Part shown: positions 35,523 through 44,044 of the stretch, piece by piece
Layout of the letters: every line of letters starts with the position of its first letter
How positions within the stretch are numbered: the first letter of the stretch is position 1
Source: Metabacillus bambusae
Lineage (GTDB): Bacteria > Bacillota > Bacilli > Bacillales > Bacillaceae
DNA length: 64,000 nucleotides
Assembly (NCBI RefSeq): GCF_017497975.1
Contig: NZ_JAGDEL010000010.1
Span: 1-64,000, forward strand
Direction of reading: 5' to 3'
Position numbers and translations under genes: made by a program
The notes under the pieces: generated by a model
What the model was told of the DNA's origin: nothing
The model's input: only the letters and a program-made list of their open reading frames with translations
Database searches by the model: none

Positions 35523-35740
35523 GGCTGTTTTCGCAAACTTTGTTGCTATTTACCAAGTTGTACGGTGTGGTTGATTTCCGCTCCAGATGCTCGCTTTCCG
35601 CGTGGCGGGCGGTGAGCCTCCTCGGCGTAATCGCCTGTGAGATCTCACCTGTCCCGCTACTCCCGCAGGAGTCTCGCAATCGTTCCAATCAACCTAAAAC
35701 AGTTTTTGTTTTAAAAGCAACAATCTCTTAGAAAAGAGCC
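35523..35740 (+). mobile_element. Family B MITE, copy 1
   Basis: 218 bp. Ends GGCTGTTTTCGCAAACTTTG and the complement of CAATCTCTTAGAAAAGAGCC form imperfect inverted repeats of about 24 bp (GGCT[G/C]TTTTC..A....TTGTTGC). An exact 8-bp direct repeat TTAAGAAA flanks it (35515-35522 and 35741-35748), consistent with a target duplication. The GC-rich centre has further inverted repeats. No coding capacity: moved, if at all, by a transposase elsewhere. Confidence 0.75.
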
Positions 35741-35835
35741 TTAAGAAATGATTTTCAAATTTGGAACGATAAATATACTTATCTGTTTATGGAATATATC
35801 GAACTTTCGTTCTATACCATATATTTCCCATATGT

Positions 35836-35841
35836 TATAAT
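35836..35841 (+). promoter_or_regulatory. -10 box next to the start codon of the histidine kinase
   Basis: TATAAT ends 8 bp before ATG 35850, placing the expected transcription start at or within 1-2 nt of the ATG. No good -35 at 17 bp. See the leaderless-mRNA finding. Confidence 0.4.
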
Positions 35842-35849
35842 GTGAAAAA

Positions 35850-37925
35850 ATGCTTGGAGTGATTTCTATTTTTAATTTAGAGGGTATATTCAAAGAAAGT
35901 AACTCCTCTTTTTTAGAAAAGGAACAGAGGAGATTAACAGAACTATATAGTCTTAATCTCATTGGTACTCCAGAGGAAAAATCATTTGATCAAATAACAA
36001 ATTTGGCAAGTAGGCTTTTTGGGGTTCCAATATCTCTTATAACATTAATAACCGAAGAAAAACAATGGTTTAAATCTTGTGTTGGGCTTCCAGACAATTT
36101 GAAGGAATCGCGCTCAACTGAACGAAGTGCTGCATTTTGTCATTATGTAGTTGCTGATGGGAACCCATTAGTTGTGCAGGATTCTTTAATGGATGATAGA
36201 TTTATTAATAATCGCTTTGTAAAAGAATATAATATACGCTTTTACGCAGGTGCTCCTATTATTACGAAACATAATAATGTTTTAGGTTCATTATGTATTA
36301 TAGATACAAAGCCTCGTTTATTTAGTGAAGACGAGTTAAACACTTTAATTGATTTAAGCAACTGGGTAACTGCAGAAATAGAACTAAAAGCTGATTTAAT
36401 TGAGAGAACAATTAGTGAACAATCCATTCGAACGCTATATGAAGTGACAAGTAATAACGAGTTAAGTTTTCAAGATAAATTAAGAAATCTTTTGACATTA
36501 GGATGCAAGCGGTTTAATTTTCCTAATGGTGTTGTATCACGGATTAAGAAAGACCAATATGAGGTTCTTGAAGCAATTGGTGAATCAGGAGATTTCTTAA
36601 CGCCAGGTGATCTACTTCCTTTAACAGATACGTTTTCATCAAAAGTAGCTGCTTCTTTAGAGCCGGTCCATATAAAAGATTCATATAATCAATACACGGT
36701 TAATGGATTTAAGATAGACGAATATATAGGAGCACCTATATTTGTAAATAAACAATTTTATGGTACGTTTTGTTTTATATCAGGAAGTCATGATGTACGA
36801 ACGATATCTTCCTCAGATTTAGAGTTTTTACAATTAATGGCACAGTGGATTGGGAATGAACTGGAACGATTACAATCTGAAGCAAAACTAAAAGAAAGTC
36901 AGGAACGTTTGCAGCAAATTGCAAATAATATTAAGGAAGCATTTTGGATGTTTGATATAAAAAAGGAAAAACTCCTATATATGAGTTCCGCATGGTTTGA
37001 TCTTTCTGGAATTACTATTGAAGATTTTAACCAAAATCCTACGTATTGGTTGAATGCTATTCATCCTGATGACCTTGAACACACAGTCAATCGTTTTAAA
37101 AATATAAAAGAAAGTGGAGAATTTGATTATCGGTTGTTTCATACAAATGGAACGATGCGTTGGATTCGTAATCGAATTGTACCAATTTTTAATAAAGAAG
37201 GAATGGTCTATAGAATAGCTGGAGTTGCGGAAGATATTACCGATTCTAAAATTAAGGAAGAATTACTACGAAAATCCGATAAGCTTGCAGCGGTTGGACA
37301 ATTAGCGGCCAGTATTGCTCATGAAATTAGAAATCCATTAACTAGTATTAAAGGATTTATGCAATTACTTAATAATGAACAATTTTCATTTAAAGAGATA
37401 TTACTATCAGAGTTTAATCAAATTGAAAATTTTATTAATGAAATTCTCATGCTTGCAAACCCTCATCATGAAACAAATTATAAGAAAAGGGATATTGTTA
37501 AGTTAATACAAGAAGTTGTGAATGCAATTGAAGGACAAGCCAACTTACATGATATCCAGTTTTCCTTAAAAATGTATGAAGAAACAATATCCATTCTTTG
37601 TGATGAGAATCAGATTAAACAGGTATTCCAAAATATTATTGAAAATGCAGTTGAGTCGATGCCTGATGGTGGATTGGTATCTATTGAAATTGGAACGGAA
37701 ATGGAACAGTTTGTGTATGTCTTAGTTGAAGACCAGGGTATAGGCATCACAAAAGAAAGACTTTCGAAACTAGGGGAACCTTTTTACTCCAATAAAGAAA
37801 AAGGTAGTGGTTTAGGATTAATGATAAGCTATAAAATTATCCAAAATCATAAAGGTAGAATTGAATTTACGAGTCAGCTCAACATGGGTACAAAGGTGAA
37901 GATTTTATTACCTATAGAATATTAA
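35850..37925 (+). CDS. GAF-GAF-PAS sensor histidine kinase (orphan)
   Basis: 691 residues. Order: GAF domain (about 35-185; RSAAFCHYVVADGNPLVVQD and FYAGAPI are typical of phytochrome-like GAFs in kinases), second GAF (about 200-345), PAS with PAC (about 350-470), HisKA with phosphoacceptor His in SIAHEIRNPLTSIKG, and an HATPase with N box QNIIENAVESMPDGG and GSGLGLMIS. No membrane segments, so it is cytoplasmic. No regulator gene is adjacent. The core resembles sporulation kinases (KinA/KinE type) and may feed Spo0F, but that is a guess. No ribosome binding site precedes ATG 35850. Confidence 0.88.
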   Translation: MLGVISIFNLEGIFKESNSSFLEKEQRRLTELYSLNLIGTPEEKSFDQITNLASRLFGVPISLITLITEEKQWFKSCVGLPDNLKESRSTERSAAFCHYVVADGNPLVVQDSLMDDRFINNRFVKEYNIRFYAGAPIITKHNNVLGSLCIIDTKPRLFSEDELNTLIDLSNWVTAEIELKADLIERTISEQSIRTLYEVTSNNELSFQDKLRNLLTLGCKRFNFPNGVVSRIKKDQYEVLEAIGESGDFLTPGDLLPLTDTFSSKVAASLEPVHIKDSYNQYTVNGFKIDEYIGAPIFVNKQFYGTFCFISGSHDVRTISSSDLEFLQLMAQWIGNELERLQSEAKLKESQERLQQIANNIKEAFWMFDIKKEKLLYMSSAWFDLSGITIEDFNQNPTYWLNAIHPDDLEHTVNRFKNIKESGEFDYRLFHTNGTMRWIRNRIVPIFNKEGMVYRIAGVAEDITDSKIKEELLRKSDKLAAVGQLAASIAHEIRNPLTSIKGFMQLLNNEQFSFKEILLSEFNQIENFINEILMLANPHHETNYKKRDIVKLIQEVVNAIEGQANLHDIQFSLKMYEETISILCDENQIKQVFQNIIENAVESMPDGGLVSIEIGTEMEQFVYVLVEDQGIGITKERLSKLGEPFYSNKEKGSGLGLMISYKIIQNHKGRIEFTSQLNMGTKVKILLPIEY

Positions 37926-37941
37926 AATATATGTAGAAATG

Positions 37942-37973
37942 CCCTTCTTAATTTAGTTTGAGAGGGGTTTTTT
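37942..37973 (+). terminator. Terminator of the histidine kinase gene
   Basis: CCCTTCT / AGAGGGG stem (one wobble) followed by T6. Confidence 0.65.
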
Positions 37974-38032
37974 GCACGCTTTTATGATGTATTAAGAATT
38001 GCGTATCTCACATTTAATAAGGTCAGAGGAGC

Positions 38033-38052
38033 TTAAATAAACGTTTGTTTAA
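38033..38052. promoter_or_regulatory. Candidate repressor operator (20-bp dyad)
   Basis: TTAAATAAACGTTTGTTTAA: symmetric around AAACGTTT with one mismatched pair. It lies about 60 bp upstream of the oxidoreductase, where TetR- or MarR-type repressors of quinone/electrophile genes often bind. No regulator gene is adjacent. Confidence 0.4.
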
Positions 38053-38111
38053 ATGCATATTGGCTAAGAAACATCAAATACTAGAAGAAAAAGTGACTTT
38101 TGGAGGCATGT

Positions 38112-38690
38112 ATGAATACGCTGATAATCCTGGTACATCCTTGTGAGGATAGTTTTAATCATGCTATATGCAATAAAGTAACAAATCATTTAATACATAA
38201 AAACTATGAGGTTAAAGTAAGGGATTTGTATAAACTGAGATTTAATCCTATATTAACAGAGGACAATCATACAAGCTTTTATCAAACGAAACTTCCTAAA
38301 GAAATTCAATTAGAACAGAATGAGATATCTTGGGCGGAAAACTTAATTTTTATTTTCCCTTCTTGGTGGTGTGGTATGCCTGCAATGATGAAAGGGTATT
38401 TTGATCGTGTATTTACCAATGGATTCGCTTTTAGATTTGAAAAAAGTCAAGTAGATGGACTTCTTAAAGGAAAGAAGGCAGTTATTTTTCAGACAACTAG
38501 CCAAACTGAGGAGTTTATGAAGCCTAATCAACTTGTATCATCAATGGAAACAGCGATGGATGTTGGTATTTTTGATTACTGTGGAATAGATGTTATCACC
38601 CATAAATTCTTCTTTTCTGTTCCGCATATTGATAAAGAATCGAGAGAAAAGATGTTGAAAGAGGCAGAAGGTATTGTTGATATTTTATAA
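38112..38690 (+). CDS. Flavodoxin-fold NAD(P)H oxidoreductase (quinone reductase type)
   Basis: 192 residues from ATG 38112 (GGAGG 5 nt upstream). Flavodoxin-like fold of the NQO/KefF family: FMN phosphate loop ILVHPCEDSFNHAIC, and the conserved FIFPSWWCGMPAMMKGYFDRVFTNGFAFRF. Likely two-electron reduction of quinones or similar electrophiles with FMN or FAD and NAD(P)H. The upstream dyad suggests inducible expression. Substrate unknown. Confidence 0.85.
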   Translation: MNTLIILVHPCEDSFNHAICNKVTNHLIHKNYEVKVRDLYKLRFNPILTEDNHTSFYQTKLPKEIQLEQNEISWAENLIFIFPSWWCGMPAMMKGYFDRVFTNGFAFRFEKSQVDGLLKGKKAVIFQTTSQTEEFMKPNQLVSSMETAMDVGIFDYCGIDVITHKFFFSVPHIDKESREKMLKEAEGIVDIL

Positions 38691-38833
38691 AATGTAAAAG
38701 ATGAAAAGATGGGGGACAGTCCCCTATTTACAAAATTTTAACAATTAAAGGTGTAATTCTATGTACTCTGTTAATATTGGTAATCATAGCTGTGATATAA
38801 TAAACCTATTAATAGAGGAAAGAGTGGAAGGTA

Positions 38834-39412
38834 ATGAAGAAGCTATCATATTTATTGATTGTTGTTGGTCTTTGTATAGTTGCTTATGCTGTATGGGAAA
38901 TTGCTGATACAAAGATGCAAACTTCTAAGACTTTAGATGAGGCAAAAGCAATTGTTGAATCTCCGCCTAGTAAAGAAGTGTATAAAGTAGAGGACGGAAC
39001 ATTTAAACCGCCAATGGGTGAAGCAGTCGGCATTTTACAAATTCCAAGATTGAATGCGGATTTACCTATCGTTGAAGGAACGGATCCTGATGATCTTGAA
39101 AAAGGGGTTGGGCACTATAAAGGCAGCTATTACCCGGATGAAAAGGGCCAAATTGTCTTGTCAGGGCATCGTGACACGGTGTTTCGTAAGGCTGGAGAAC
39201 TTGAAATAGGCGACTCACTTGAAATTGTCCTACCATACGGCAACTTTGAATATGAAATTACTGAAACGAAAATTGTGGAATCAGATGATTTAAGTATCAT
39301 TACCCTGCAAAATGAAACAGAAGAGCTTCTCCTCACAACATGTTATCCATTCAGCTATGTCGGAAATGCTCCACAACGATATATTATTTATGCTAAAAAG
39401 AAGACAGTTTAA
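38834..39412 (+). CDS. srtD: Class D sortase (YhcS-like)
   Basis: 192 residues. N-terminal membrane anchor (YLLIVVGLCIVAYAVWEIA) and a sortase beta barrel outside: catalytic His in LSGHRDTVF, Cys in LTTCYPF and Arg in NAPQRYIIY. It joins LPxTx-type surface proteins to the cell wall. Position before yhcT/yhcU homologues matches B. subtilis yhcS, but the usual substrate gene yhcR is absent here and I saw no protein in the window with a sorting signal. Confidence 0.9.
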   Translation: MKKLSYLLIVVGLCIVAYAVWEIADTKMQTSKTLDEAKAIVESPPSKEVYKVEDGTFKPPMGEAVGILQIPRLNADLPIVEGTDPDDLEKGVGHYKGSYYPDEKGQIVLSGHRDTVFRKAGELEIGDSLEIVLPYGNFEYEITETKIVESDDLSIITLQNETEELLLTTCYPFSYVGNAPQRYIIYAKKKTV

Positions 39413-39430
39413 TACGCTGTAATACGTAAT

Positions 39431-39473
39431 TAGCCTGAGTCCGATTTGATAAGGACTCAGGCTATTTGTTTTT
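39431..39473 (+). terminator. Terminator of the sortase gene
   Basis: Perfect 12-bp stem TAGCCTGAGTCC / GGACTCAGGCTA, 10-nt loop, T-rich tail. Confidence 0.88.
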
Positions 39474-39483
39474 AATGGATAAA

Positions 39484-39507
39484 GGCTCTTTTCTAAGAGA
39501 TTGTTGC
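39484..39507 (-). repeat. Solo terminal repeat of family B
   Basis: GGCTCTTTTCTAAGAGATTG and the next 4 bases (TTGC) equal one end of the family B MITE; no body or second end follows. A deletion remnant, just before the tatC stop. Confidence 0.7.
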
Positions 39508-39515
39508 TTTTACCT

Positions 39516-40250
39516 TTAGCTAGCATGTAATGAAGGTTGATCAAGGGAAATCTTCTTTCGATAAACAATTTTTGATAGTGTAATGCTAAATTCGTATAAC
39601 AGCAATAACGGCACAATGACTAAAATGTCAGATATAAAATCAGGTGGTGTAATAAAAACGGATATTACAATTAAGATAAAATAAGAAATCTTTCTTGTTT
39701 TTGCAAGTTTCTGTGGATTAATAATACCTAGTCTTGTTAAAAACATAAAGACTGCTGGCATCTCAAATAAAAATCCAAAAGGTAATGTAAGGTTAATCAT
39801 AAAGCGAAAGTATTTATCTACAGTAAAAAATGTTTCAAATTGATTTCCTGCTAGACTTTGTAAAAAGCCTAGTACGATTGGGAATAATAAAAAATAACCG
39901 AAGGCAATTCCTAAAATAAATAAGATAAAAATACCTGGGATAAATGCTAATGTTACACGTTGTTCCTCTTTTTTTAATCCAGGTTTGACAAATAACCATA
40001 CTTGAAAAGCAGCAATAGGAATAGTTAGTGTGATTGCGCTAAATCCAGCAATCGCCATATATACCCAAAGGATATCTCCAGGACCTAATATGGCTAATTT
40101 ATCATCTAGGTCTTTTACTAAGAAGTCATGAATATCCTTTACGAAAATAAAGGAGACAGTCAGAAAAATAATAAAGGAAATCAGCGTAATAATGATTCGT
40201 TTTCGTAACTCTCCTAAATGTTCAATAACGTTCTTTTCTGTTAAATCCAT
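39516..40250 (-). CDS. tatC: Twin-arginine translocase subunit TatC
   Basis: 244 residues from ATG 40250 (AAAGGAG 8 nt upstream; the longer frame adds 26 unlikely residues). Six membrane helices; conserved N-terminal HLGELRKRIIITL and the loop PGLKKEEQRVT with the Glu that binds the twin-arginine signal. It recognises folded Tat substrates at the membrane. With tatA and phoX upstream it forms a dedicated export operon, comparable to phoD-tatAd-tatCd of B. subtilis. Confidence 0.95.
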   Translation of the reverse strand: MDLTEKNVIEHLGELRKRIIITLISFIIFLTVSFIFVKDIHDFLVKDLDDKLAILGPGDILWVYMAIAGFSAITLTIPIAAFQVWLFVKPGLKKEEQRVTLAFIPGIFILFILGIAFGYFLLFPIVLGFLQSLAGNQFETFFTVDKYFRFMINLTLPFGFLFEMPAVFMFLTRLGIINPQKLAKTRKISYFILIVISVFITPPDFISDILVIVPLLLLYEFSITLSKIVYRKKISLDQPSLHAS

Positions 40251-40308
40251 ATGTAAAGCTCCTTTCTGAAAAAGAAAACAAAACACTATGTTTTCAGCTT
40301 TATAAGAG

Positions 40309-40348
40309 AAAAAAATGTAAGCAGGCAACTGAATTGACCCACTTACAT
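40309..40348 (-). terminator. Terminator-like hairpin between tatA and tatC
   Basis: On the minus strand ATGTAAG(T)GGG ... CC(TG)CTTACAT is followed by T6. It sits in the 107-nt gap between tatA and tatC, so it would reduce read-through into tatC. Confidence 0.65.
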
Positions 40349-40357
40349 CTTTCCTTT

Positions 40358-40588
40358 TTAGCTACCTGTCTTACTTTTGGAATTATCAATCGCTTGAAGC
40401 TGTTTTACATCCTCTGAGTGATTCTTTTCCTTACTATCTCCATTTACTAGATCATTTGTTGCTTTTTTGAATTCTTTTAAGGTTGATCCGAAAGCTCGTC
40501 CTATTTCAGGAAGCTTTGAAGGACCGAAAATAATTAATGCGATCACTAGGATTATGATTAGTCCGGGAATACCTATGTTTTGTAACAT
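40358..40588 (-). CDS. tatA: Twin-arginine translocase subunit TatA
   Basis: 76 residues from ATG 40588 (GGAGG 6 nt upstream). Short N-terminal membrane helix ([37 protein letters not shown]) with the FGPxKLPE hinge, amphipathic helix and acidic tail, all typical of TatA. In Bacillus one TatA serves both the TatA and TatB roles. It oligomerises with TatC to pass folded proteins. Confidence 0.95.
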   Translation of the reverse strand: MLQNIGIPGLIIILVIALIIFGPSKLPEIGRAFGSTLKEFKKATNDLVNGDSKEKNHSEDVKQLQAIDNSKSKTGS

Positions 40589-40620
40589 ATGAAACCTCCA
40601 ATATATAAGTAATAGTTTGT

Positions 40621-42069
40621 TTAAAGGATAGGCATGCCATTTCTATGGAGTGCAGCTGCTTCTAGAACAGACATCCCTTGATTTTCAGCAAAAGCAACAA
40701 GCTTATCTGAAACAATAGGTGCAAAATTACTTGGTGGTGCGGCATGTCCCATTAGACGTTGTCTTGCAGAGTTACGACGTGCAAAAGGACCCCAAATTGC
40801 AAAAGTTATTCCAGGAGTCTGACAATTAACAAAAAAGGTTTTTCCGTCTGGAGAGAAGGTAGGGCCGGCTAATTCACTCCCGTTTAGGCGGTTTTCTGCA
40901 AATACGTAAACCTCACCCTCAGGAGTTAAGCCGATCATTCTGTCTGAATCTCCACCATCTTCTGCAATCCATAAATCTCCCCAAGGTGTAATGCAAATAT
41001 TATCAGGTGCCTCTAAATCATTTGCATCTGAAGATTCATAAAATAACTCTAACGTGTTAGTTGCAGGAATATAGCGATAAACACGACCTTTTCTTGCATC
41101 ACCAGCAGAAGTATCATCAAACCAGAAAACTCCTCCTGCAAAATAGGCACCCTCTAGACGACTAAATATAATACATCCTTTTTGCTCAGCTTCAAGAGTT
41201 GGCTTCTCAGGATCTACATCTTTCCAAACAATCCCGAACTTTTGACCTTGATTAAAGGAACTTGCTAACGTATGTCCGATTTCTTCAATAGCAGCAGCTT
41301 GTAGCTTTCCACCTTTTTGAAGAGCTCCAGGTTTTCTGCTTGTATCGTTTGGAATAAAACGATATAAAAAGCTTTTTGAAGCATCCTCAGTAAGGTAAAC
41401 ATAGCCAGTTGCAGGATCAATAGCTGTTGCCTCATGGGAAAAGGCACCCATTTCTTTAATTGGCGTTTTGGATAGGTTATTTTCAGGTTCATTAGGATCG
41501 ACTTCAAATACATAGCCGTGACCTTCATTCATTGTTTCTTCACAAGTTAACCAAGTGCCCCATGGTGTTGCCCCTCCAGCACAATTACGAATTGTACCAG
41601 CGGAAGTAATATACTCTTTTACAACTTCACGATTAGGTGTAACAACAAGCGCTGATGTACCACCTGTTTTGCTCTTGTCATACGGGTTCTTTCCTTCAAC
41701 AGGATACTTTGTGTTTCCACTAAGCTCATGATTCCGAACAAGAATCGTTGAATTATGAGGTCCAGAAAAAGCAGCCATTCCATCAAACATTGCTGGAATT
41801 GGACGTCCATCTGAAAGCTGTCCACCCTCTTCAGAGATAATTTTGTAATGGAAACCTTGTGGAAGATCTAAAATTCCATTGGGATCCTTTACAAGTGGAC
41901 CATACCCACCAAATCCGCTCGTAGCTGTCCCTGATGCAGCAAAACCTTTTTTTGCATTTGCAAGTGAGAACACACCTGTAGCTCCTAAAGACAATGCAAC
42001 TGTACTCATACCTCCAACCTTTAAAAAGTCCCTACGATTCATGTTTTTAAACTCTTTTTGGTTTTTCAA
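40621..42069 (-). CDS. phoX: PhoX-family alkaline phosphatase, Tat substrate
   Basis: 482 residues from TTG 42069, 7 nt after AAGGAGGG. A twin-arginine signal ([11 protein letters not shown], then a hydrophobic stretch and [11 protein letters not shown]) directs export of the folded enzyme. The body is a PhoX beta propeller that holds Ca2+ and Fe3+, with landmarks such as [67 protein letters not shown] and the C-terminal [15 protein letters not shown]. It releases phosphate from organic esters outside the cell. tatA and tatC follow, and a Pho box precedes it. Confidence 0.93.
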   Translation of the reverse strand: MKNQKEFKNMNRRDFLKVGGMSTVALSLGATGVFSLANAKKGFAASGTATSGFGGYGPLVKDPNGILDLPQGFHYKIISEEGGQLSDGRPIPAMFDGMAAFSGPHNSTILVRNHELSGNTKYPVEGKNPYDKSKTGGTSALVVTPNREVVKEYITSAGTIRNCAGGATPWGTWLTCEETMNEGHGYVFEVDPNEPENNLSKTPIKEMGAFSHEATAIDPATGYVYLTEDASKSFLYRFIPNDTSRKPGALQKGGKLQAAAIEEIGHTLASSFNQGQKFGIVWKDVDPEKPTLEAEQKGCIIFSRLEGAYFAGGVFWFDDTSAGDARKGRVYRYIPATNTLELFYESSDANDLEAPDNICITPWGDLWIAEDGGDSDRMIGLTPEGEVYVFAENRLNGSELAGPTFSPDGKTFFVNCQTPGITFAIWGPFARRNSARQRLMGHAAPPSNFAPIVSDKLVAFAENQGMSVLEAAALHRNGMPIL

Positions 42070-42139
42070 TGGAGATCCCTCCTTGATATTTTGAGATGAG
42101 TTTCATTGCTGTAAGTCTATGTACAAGCTACCAATTGAA

Positions 42140-42178
42140 TATTAACGAAATGCATGTGTTATGTTAATGTTTTATTAA
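42140..42178 (-). promoter_or_regulatory. Pho box (PhoP binding site) of the phoX operon
   Basis: On the coding (minus) strand four hexamers spaced exactly 11 bp apart: TTAATA, TTAACA, CATGCA, TTAATA, with 5-bp gaps. Three fit the Bacillus Pho consensus TT(A/C/T)A(C/T)A. The site is 71 bp upstream of the start codon, suited to activation by phosphorylated PhoP in phosphate starvation. Confidence 0.7.
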
Positions 42179-42192
42179 TTAAGAAAAACAAG

Positions 42193-42253
42193 TAAAAAGC
42201 ACCAGTCTTTAAGTAGGTTATAGGTAATAACACAACCCTTAAATTCTGGTGCT
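42193..42253 (-). terminator. Terminator of the pseudouridine synthase gene
   Basis: AGCACCAG / CTGGTGCT arms with inner TTTAAG/CTTAAA and GGTT/AACC pairing; on the minus strand a T5 run follows. It insulates the phoX promoter. Confidence 0.85.
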
Positions 42254-42286
42254 AAACTTGATTTAGTTAGGTAATTAGTAGTAGTG

Positions 42287-43201
42287 TTATGCTTTCTTTA
42301 CTAATGGCAGTATGTCCTTTGGGAGCTCAGCCTCAACATCTATTTCTTCACCTGTTAATGGATGAAGAAGAGAAACCTTCGCTGCATGGAGGGCTTGCCT
42401 GCTAATGATCCCTTTTTTCCCACCATATAAAACATCTCCAATAATCGGGTAACCAATTGAGCTTAAATGTACCCGAATTTGATGGGTTCTCCCTGTATCA
42501 AGCTGAAGAGATACAATCGATAGATTATTAGCTGGTAGATATTGTTCTACTTGATAATGTGTCAACGCCTTTTGACCTTTGGGGGAAACTCTCCTCCGTG
42601 TAGCGTGATGTCGGTCTCTTCCGATCGGTTGGTTAATTTCTCCTTTTAAATGAGGTAATTTTCCTTCGACAATAGCCATATATGTACGTTTAATCTTTCT
42701 TAGCTCTAGAGCTTGATCCAGAAGGGAATGGGCTAAGTCATGTTTTGCAAATATGATTGCACCAGACGTATCTTTATCTAGCCGATGGATATGTCTGATT
42801 TTTAATTGGAGACCGTTCATTTGATAATAAAAGGCAATATGATTTGCTAAAGTTCCTTTTTGCTCAGGATCATTCGGATGCGTGTCAATTCCTGCTTTTT
42901 TATTGACGATTAACAAATGATCATCTTCATATAGAACATCAATAGGTCGATACTCAGGTATTACTCCGAAATCTTCATTCTTAAATATATGTAAATATAA
43001 GCGGTCACCAAGATTAAGTCTATGATTGACGTCTGCTTTGCTATCATTTTTTTTTATAGCTGATTCATTATTCCACTTCTGGATAAGCGCTTTAGAAACA
43101 CCGAGTTCCTTTGAAAGGAAGTGAAAAACGGTGTTAGGAGTCCATTCACTAGGAATTACAATTTCTAGCCATTCGCCTATTTTTTTCAAGCTGATCACCA
43201 A
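42287..43201 (-). CDS. yhcT: RluA-family 23S rRNA pseudouridine synthase (YhcT-like)
   Basis: 304 residues. An N-terminal S4-like part (about 1-80), then the RluA catalytic domain with the motif HRLDKDTSGAIIFAK (Asp is the nucleophile), DTGRTHQIRVHL and ALHAAKVSLLHPLTGE. It converts uridines in rRNA, or possibly tRNA, to pseudouridine. Position between the sortase and yhcU matches B. subtilis yhcT. The start is uncertain: TTG 43201 lies almost on the AAAGGA site; a TTG four codons later is an alternative. Confidence 0.88.
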   Translation of the reverse strand: MVISLKKIGEWLEIVIPSEWTPNTVFHFLSKELGVSKALIQKWNNESAIKKNDSKADVNHRLNLGDRLYLHIFKNEDFGVIPEYRPIDVLYEDDHLLIVNKKAGIDTHPNDPEQKGTLANHIAFYYQMNGLQLKIRHIHRLDKDTSGAIIFAKHDLAHSLLDQALELRKIKRTYMAIVEGKLPHLKGEINQPIGRDRHHATRRRVSPKGQKALTHYQVEQYLPANNLSIVSLQLDTGRTHQIRVHLSSIGYPIIGDVLYGGKKGIISRQALHAAKVSLLHPLTGEEIDVEAELPKDILPLVKKA

Positions 43202-43538
43202 TCCTTTTATGTACGTGTTGTTTTTATATTAGGGAAGGGAAATTTTCTCCCTTTCCACGGACTAACTGCCAAGCCTTCTCACTCAGTTAGTTCTCCCGTA
43301 GTAGTGTCGCAGATTTCCTTTATTTATTAACAGTGTTGTTTTAAAGAGCCTTTTAAAAAGTATACAGAACTAATAATGGATGTACAATCTAGTTCCGGTA
43401 ACACTTACCTCTGCAATGTCGAAATAGAGTGTGGTATGCTTACTATAGTTAAGATAAAGAAGAATGGAAGATTTGAAGAACTTGGCTTATCGATAGCCTT
43501 GGTTTTTTAAATATAAGACTCTAAAAAGGGTGATAGTA
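43202..43538. other. Intergenic region with several hairpins
   Basis: Holds GGAAGGGA / TCCCTTTCC (about 43234-43257), ACTAACTG / CAGTTAGT (about 43261-43291), and just before yhcU a short stem GGCT..AT/ATAGCC followed by a T6 run (about 43483-43508) that could attenuate yhcU. No gene seen. Confidence 0.35.
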
Positions 43539-43943
43539 ATGAAGGTTGTTGTTGCGTCAACAGAAGAACAAGAACGTCATATAGATGAGCTTGTTGAACA
43601 AATATATACGGAAGTATTTCCAAGGTTTTTCCCAGATACTGAAATTAAAACCTTAAAAGGCCAAAAAGTGTTACAGCCCCAGGATTCAGATCAAATGTAT
43701 AATGGTACATTGAAAGATGCCTTTCAAATTATTTCTAGTCTCCAAGCTGTCATTGCCGTATTGGAACATATTAACGATTGCAAGAATGAACGGGAGTATC
43801 AAGAAATGTTTGAACGTAATTGCAATAATTTAAATGAATATGGATACTTTTTCCCACTATCATTTTCTCAATTTAAAGAGGCTAAGAGTCAGGACGGGGA
43901 ATTCAGTCAGTTTATTAAGCCGGCAAATAGCTTGATAATATAA
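43539..43943 (+). CDS. yhcU: YhcU family protein, function unknown
   Basis: 134 residues from ATG 43539 (AAGGGTG upstream). All-helical, acidic, cytoplasmic; begins MKVVVASTEEQERHIDELVEQIYTEVFPRFF. The family is known from B. subtilis YhcU and relatives, without assigned function. Flanked by yhcT and, after an inserted thiol-disulfide gene pair, by yhcV, as in B. subtilis order. Confidence 0.8.
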   Translation: MKVVVASTEEQERHIDELVEQIYTEVFPRFFPDTEIKTLKGQKVLQPQDSDQMYNGTLKDAFQIISSLQAVIAVLEHINDCKNEREYQEMFERNCNNLNEYGYFFPLSFSQFKEAKSQDGEFSQFIKPANSLII

Positions 43944-43950
43944 GTAGAAA

Positions 43951-43981
43951 ACGCGGTCCTTTACTGGAACCGCGTCTTTTT
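43951..43981 (+). terminator. Terminator of yhcU
   Basis: ACGCGGTCC / GGAACCGCGT stem (one bulge), then CTTTTT. Confidence 0.8.
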
Positions 43982-44044
43982 GCTTATTGTAGAAATATCA
44001 ATAAAGATTAGCCTCAGACTTCAGATCGAAATCCAAGTATTTCT

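Noticed and set aside
35540-35731. 63-codon frame inside the MITE
   Set aside because: Produced by the GC-rich repeat core; no ribosome binding site.
43202-43538. Riboswitch or T-box before yhcU
   Set aside because: Hairpins are present, but none of the conserved riboswitch or T-box sequence elements could be found.
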